Source: JBHHXR01 sp046757205
GTDB lineage: Bacteria; Pseudomonadota; Alphaproteobacteria; Rhodobacterales; Rhodobacteraceae
Direction: 5' to 3'
Length of the DNA stretch: 7,930 bases
NCBI GenBank assembly: GCA_046757205.1
Contig: JBHHXR010000172.1
Span: 1 to 7,930, forward strand
Positions 6,163-7,930 of the stretch are shown here, piece by piece. Positions within the stretch are counted from its first letter, which is position 1. The number at the start of each line of letters is the position of its first letter. The notes under the pieces are model-generated. The model saw only the letters and a list, made by a program, of their open reading frames with translations, had not been told where the DNA came from and did not search any database. The position numbers were made by a program, and so were the translations under genes.

Positions 6163-6188
6163 GGAACCATCACACGCCCCGCGACATT
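6163..6188 (+). promoter_or_regulatory. Weak EcfG-like (general stress) promoter match
   Basis: GGAAC (6163-6167), 17 bp, then CATT (6185-6188) differs by one base from the alphaproteobacterial EcfG consensus GGAAC-N16/17-CGTT. It is 40 bp before the ATG of the membrane protein gene. A match this short is only suggestive. The rest of the 171-bp gap (6057-6227) shows only a 4-bp hairpin (GCCA/TGGC) just after the stop codon. Confidence 0.2.
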
Positions 6189-6227
6189 TCCCTACCATAC
6201 GTGCCAACACCACAAGCGGGCCCCAAC

Positions 6228-6923
6228 ATGCCGAAACTTGACGAAATCCGCACCAACGCAACCCTGCGTGACGCTACCGAAGGCCAGTTGCCGCACCTCG
6301 CCATCGCCCTCCTGATGGCGCTCGGCGCCACGGCGCTCTTGCAACCGTCGACGGGCACGGCTTTCTGGATCAGCGCCTTGGCCTGGGCGAAACTGTCGAT
6401 CTGGCTGGCCGTCGCGCATCAGGTCATGGTCGCCTTCGTGTTTCGCGCCCAGCTTTACAACAGCCTGATGACGCGGGCTTTCGGCGGCAGCGACCTGCGG
6501 GTCTGGGGCGCCATGTTCTTCCCGTTCCTCCTCGCCCGGCCGCTGACGGTGCTGCTGGCTGCCATTGCCGACACCGGCACGCTGGCGCTCTGGTGGCCGG
6601 CCGCCGCCGCGCTCGGCACCATCCTCATCGCCATCGCGGCGTGGACCATGCACTCGGTGCTGACCCATTTCACCCTGCCGCGCGCCCTCGGCGGCGATCA
6701 TTTCCGCGACGAGTACCTCGCCATGCCGATGGTCCAGACGGGTGTCTTCCGCTACACCGGCAACGGTATGTACGGCCTCGGCTTCCTCGGCCTGTGGGGC
6801 ATCGCGCTGCTGTTCAATTCATGGAACGCACTCGTGGTGGCGTTCTTTCAGCACGCCTATATCTGGGTGCACATGTATTTCACCGAAAAACCCGACATGG
6901 ACCGGCTCTACGGCACGGAATGA
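6228..6923 (+). CDS. Integral-membrane methyltransferase-like protein (PEMT/ICMT superfamily)
   Basis: The 231-residue product has about five or six hydrophobic segments (near 21-39, 46-72, 92-112, 119-143, 183-197 and 199-215). Near the C-terminus it has RYTGNGMYGLG (175-185) followed by a membrane hairpin and TEKPDMDRLYG (219-229). This order, an R..xxY motif then E(K/E)..L.xxYG, is the SAM-binding signature of the phospholipid (PEMT) and isoprenylcysteine methyltransferases. Such enzymes methylate lipid or prenyl-linked substrates at the inner membrane. The usual RHP is RYT here, so activity is not certain. The start at 6228 was chosen because the longer frame from 6132 adds 32 polar, proline-rich residues before the first helix; the ribosome binding site is weak. 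pyrF follows after 54 bp and may be co-transcribed. Confidence 0.72.
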   Translation: MPKLDEIRTNATLRDATEGQLPHLAIALLMALGATALLQPSTGTAFWISALAWAKLSIWLAVAHQVMVAFVFRAQLYNSLMTRAFGGSDLRVWGAMFFPFLLARPLTVLLAAIADTGTLALWWPAAAALGTILIAIAAWTMHSVLTHFTLPRALGGDHFRDEYLAMPMVQTGVFRYTGNGMYGLGFLGLWGIALLFNSWNALVVAFFQHAYIWVHMYFTEKPDMDRLYGTE

Positions 6924-6977
6924 GGTTGCGCCGCTTCCGGCCGCACCCTAAAGGGGCACCGAAGAGCGGAGGGATAC

Positions 6978-7679
6978 ATGGCAAAGCCCGACGACCGTCT
7001 GATCGTTGCGCTGGATTTACCGAATGCACTCGAAGCGTTGCGCCTGGTCGAAACGCTGGGTGACGAGGTCTCCTTCTACAAGATCGGCCTCGGCATGCTC
7101 ACCGGCGGCGGGCTGGCGCTGGCCGACGAACTGAAGGAGAAGGGCAAGCGCGTCTTTCTCGACCTCAAGCTGTTCGACATCGACGCCACCATCAAGGCGG
7201 CGGTGGCCGGGCTGGTGCACTACGACATCGACTTCCTGACCGTTCACGGCGATCCCAACGTGGTGCGTGCCGCCGCCGCCGGGCGCGGCGACGCCGCCAC
7301 GAAAATCCTCGCCGTGACGATCCTCACCTCGCTCAACCGCGCCGATCTCGACCTCGCGCTGATCCGCAGGGGCCCGGTCGAGGACATCGCCCGCGAACGC
7401 GCCCGCACCGCGTTTCTCGCCGGCGCCGACGGCGTCATCGCCTCGCCGCAGGAGGCCGCCGCGATCCGCTCCCTGCCCGAGGCGGAGGGAAAACTGGTAG
7501 TGACCCCCGGTGTCCGCCCGCTGGGGTCGGCGAAGGGTGACCAGAAGCGCATCTCGACCCCGGCCCAGGCGATCCGCCAGGGCGCCGACCACATCGTCGT
7601 CGGCCGCCCGGTCTGGCAGTCCCACGACCCGCGCCAGGCGGCGCTCGACGTGCTCGCCGAACTGGCCGGCCTGGGCTGA
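6978..7679 (+). CDS. pyrF: Orotidine-5'-phosphate decarboxylase
   Basis: PyrF makes UMP from OMP in the last step of pyrimidine nucleotide synthesis in the cytoplasm, working as a dimer without cofactors. The 233-residue product has every family landmark: ALD near the start (D13), FYKIG with K35, the catalytic DxKxxD as DLKLFD (D62, K64, D67), TVHGD (88-92), a TPGVRP loop (176-181) and the phosphate-binding VVGRP (207-211, R210). Length is normal for the short bacterial class. GGAGGG (6968-6973) precedes the ATG by 4 bases. It is the third of three same-strand genes, with no obvious promoter in the 54-bp gap. No terminator with a T-run follows; a self-complementary GCCGGCGCCGGC begins right after the stop. 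Confidence 0.97.
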   Translation: MAKPDDRLIVALDLPNALEALRLVETLGDEVSFYKIGLGMLTGGGLALADELKEKGKRVFLDLKLFDIDATIKAAVAGLVHYDIDFLTVHGDPNVVRAAAAGRGDAATKILAVTILTSLNRADLDLALIRRGPVEDIARERARTAFLAGADGVIASPQEAAAIRSLPEAEGKLVVTPGVRPLGSAKGDQKRISTPAQAIRQGADHIVVGRPVWQSHDPRQAALDVLAELAGLG

Positions 7680-7886
7680 GCCGGCGCCGGCCGCGCGCAC
7701 GCACCCGCGAGGTCTATCCGCTCCACTTCACCGGGAAAGAGGCCAACTGCGGCCCGTTCGACGAGACAGAGCGGCCGTTCGCGGTGGCGTGAAGGGGGCG
7801 GCGGCTGAAATGGTCCCACCTTCGCGGACAGTTTGGATCATGATGCCTCTTGATGGAAACCGCTGCCCGAATTGGCAAGGATCGCG
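7680..7886. other. Region after pyrF without a supported gene
   Basis: No complete gene is visible. A plus-strand frame at 7706-7792 reads REVYPLHFTGKEANCGPF and ends at TGA, but no ATG, GTG or TTG start precedes it in frame before pyrF; it could be the tail of a lost gene. Around 7806-7840 the sequence TGGTCCCACCTTCGCGGACA resembles the terminal repeat of some IS3-like elements, from memory only. A short frame opens at 7840 and runs off the window unrecognised. Confidence 0.35.
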
Positions 7887-7927
7887 CCTGCCCCGAGGTG
7901 GGCGCATCGCGCCCGCCTGGGGGCGGG
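7887..7927. repeat. Long GC-rich palindrome/hairpin
   Basis: Two 19-base arms (7887-7905 and 7909-7927) flank a 3-base loop (ATC). Sixteen positions pair by Watson-Crick rules, two by G-U, and one is a G-G mismatch; the six pairs next to the loop (GGGCGC/GCGCCC) are perfect. Such a stem is far more stable than any other in the window. It may be a repetitive extragenic palindrome or a structured terminator, but the window ends before any T-run or repeat copies could be seen. Confidence 0.6.
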
Positions 7928-7930
7928 GCG

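Noticed and set aside
1..7930. CRISPR array, tandem repeats, tRNA genes, toxin-antitoxin or defence genes
   Set aside because: Reading both strands showed no regularly spaced repeats, no tRNA cloverleaf with a GTTCGA-type T-arm, and no small gene pair or nuclease/restriction domain.

Overview
The window is a high-GC stretch of chromosome, most probably from an alphaproteobacterium. The evidence is the 16S rRNA 5' end (AACGAACGCTGGCGGCAGGC), a VPLPA-type C-terminal sorting signal of the kind common in Alphaproteobacteria, the protein sequences, and a pyrF with a DIDATI context after its catalytic lysine. Genus cannot be assigned from this alone. The content is mainly housekeeping. I found no CRISPR array, defence system, prophage or complete mobile element, and no clear undescribed multi-gene system.

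Left part (1-1146, minus strand). The first 52 bases are the 5' end of a 16S rRNA gene whose operon runs out of the window. Positions 53-510 hold its leader and promoter: a TTGCAC/TACATA promoter with 17-bp spacing and an A/T-rich upstream tract, a boxA-like antitermination site, and several perfect hairpins, one of which straddles the expected mature 16S 5' end. Upstream of the promoter is a small secreted, surface-sorted protein (577-981) with a signal peptide and a VPLPA-CTERM tail.

Centre (1170-4026). A full-length clpB disaggregase gene lies on the minus strand, with a strong ribosome binding site and a good heat-shock (sigma-32/RpoH) promoter match about 110 bp upstream. A divergent intergenic region separates it from a plus-strand pair: an ArsR-type repressor gene broken by a one-base deletion, and an intact SRPBCC/AHSA1-domain gene that overlaps its end by 8 bp. 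The repressor also carries three Leu-to-Pro changes in its DNA-binding domain, so it is read here as a pseudogene whose former operon partner survives.

Right part (4894-7930, plus strand). A Gfo/Idh/MocA oxidoreductase, a multi-pass membrane protein of the PEMT/ICMT methyltransferase-like superfamily, and pyrF (orotidine-5'-phosphate decarboxylase) follow in the same direction. The last 250 bases hold no convincing gene. They contain a start-less coding-like fragment, a sequence that resembles an insertion-sequence end, and a very stable 19-position GC-rich hairpin at the window edge.

The most useful second looks are the decayed arsR gene, the hairpin at the 16S 5' end, the VPLPA-CTERM protein beside the rRNA operon, and the terminal palindrome.
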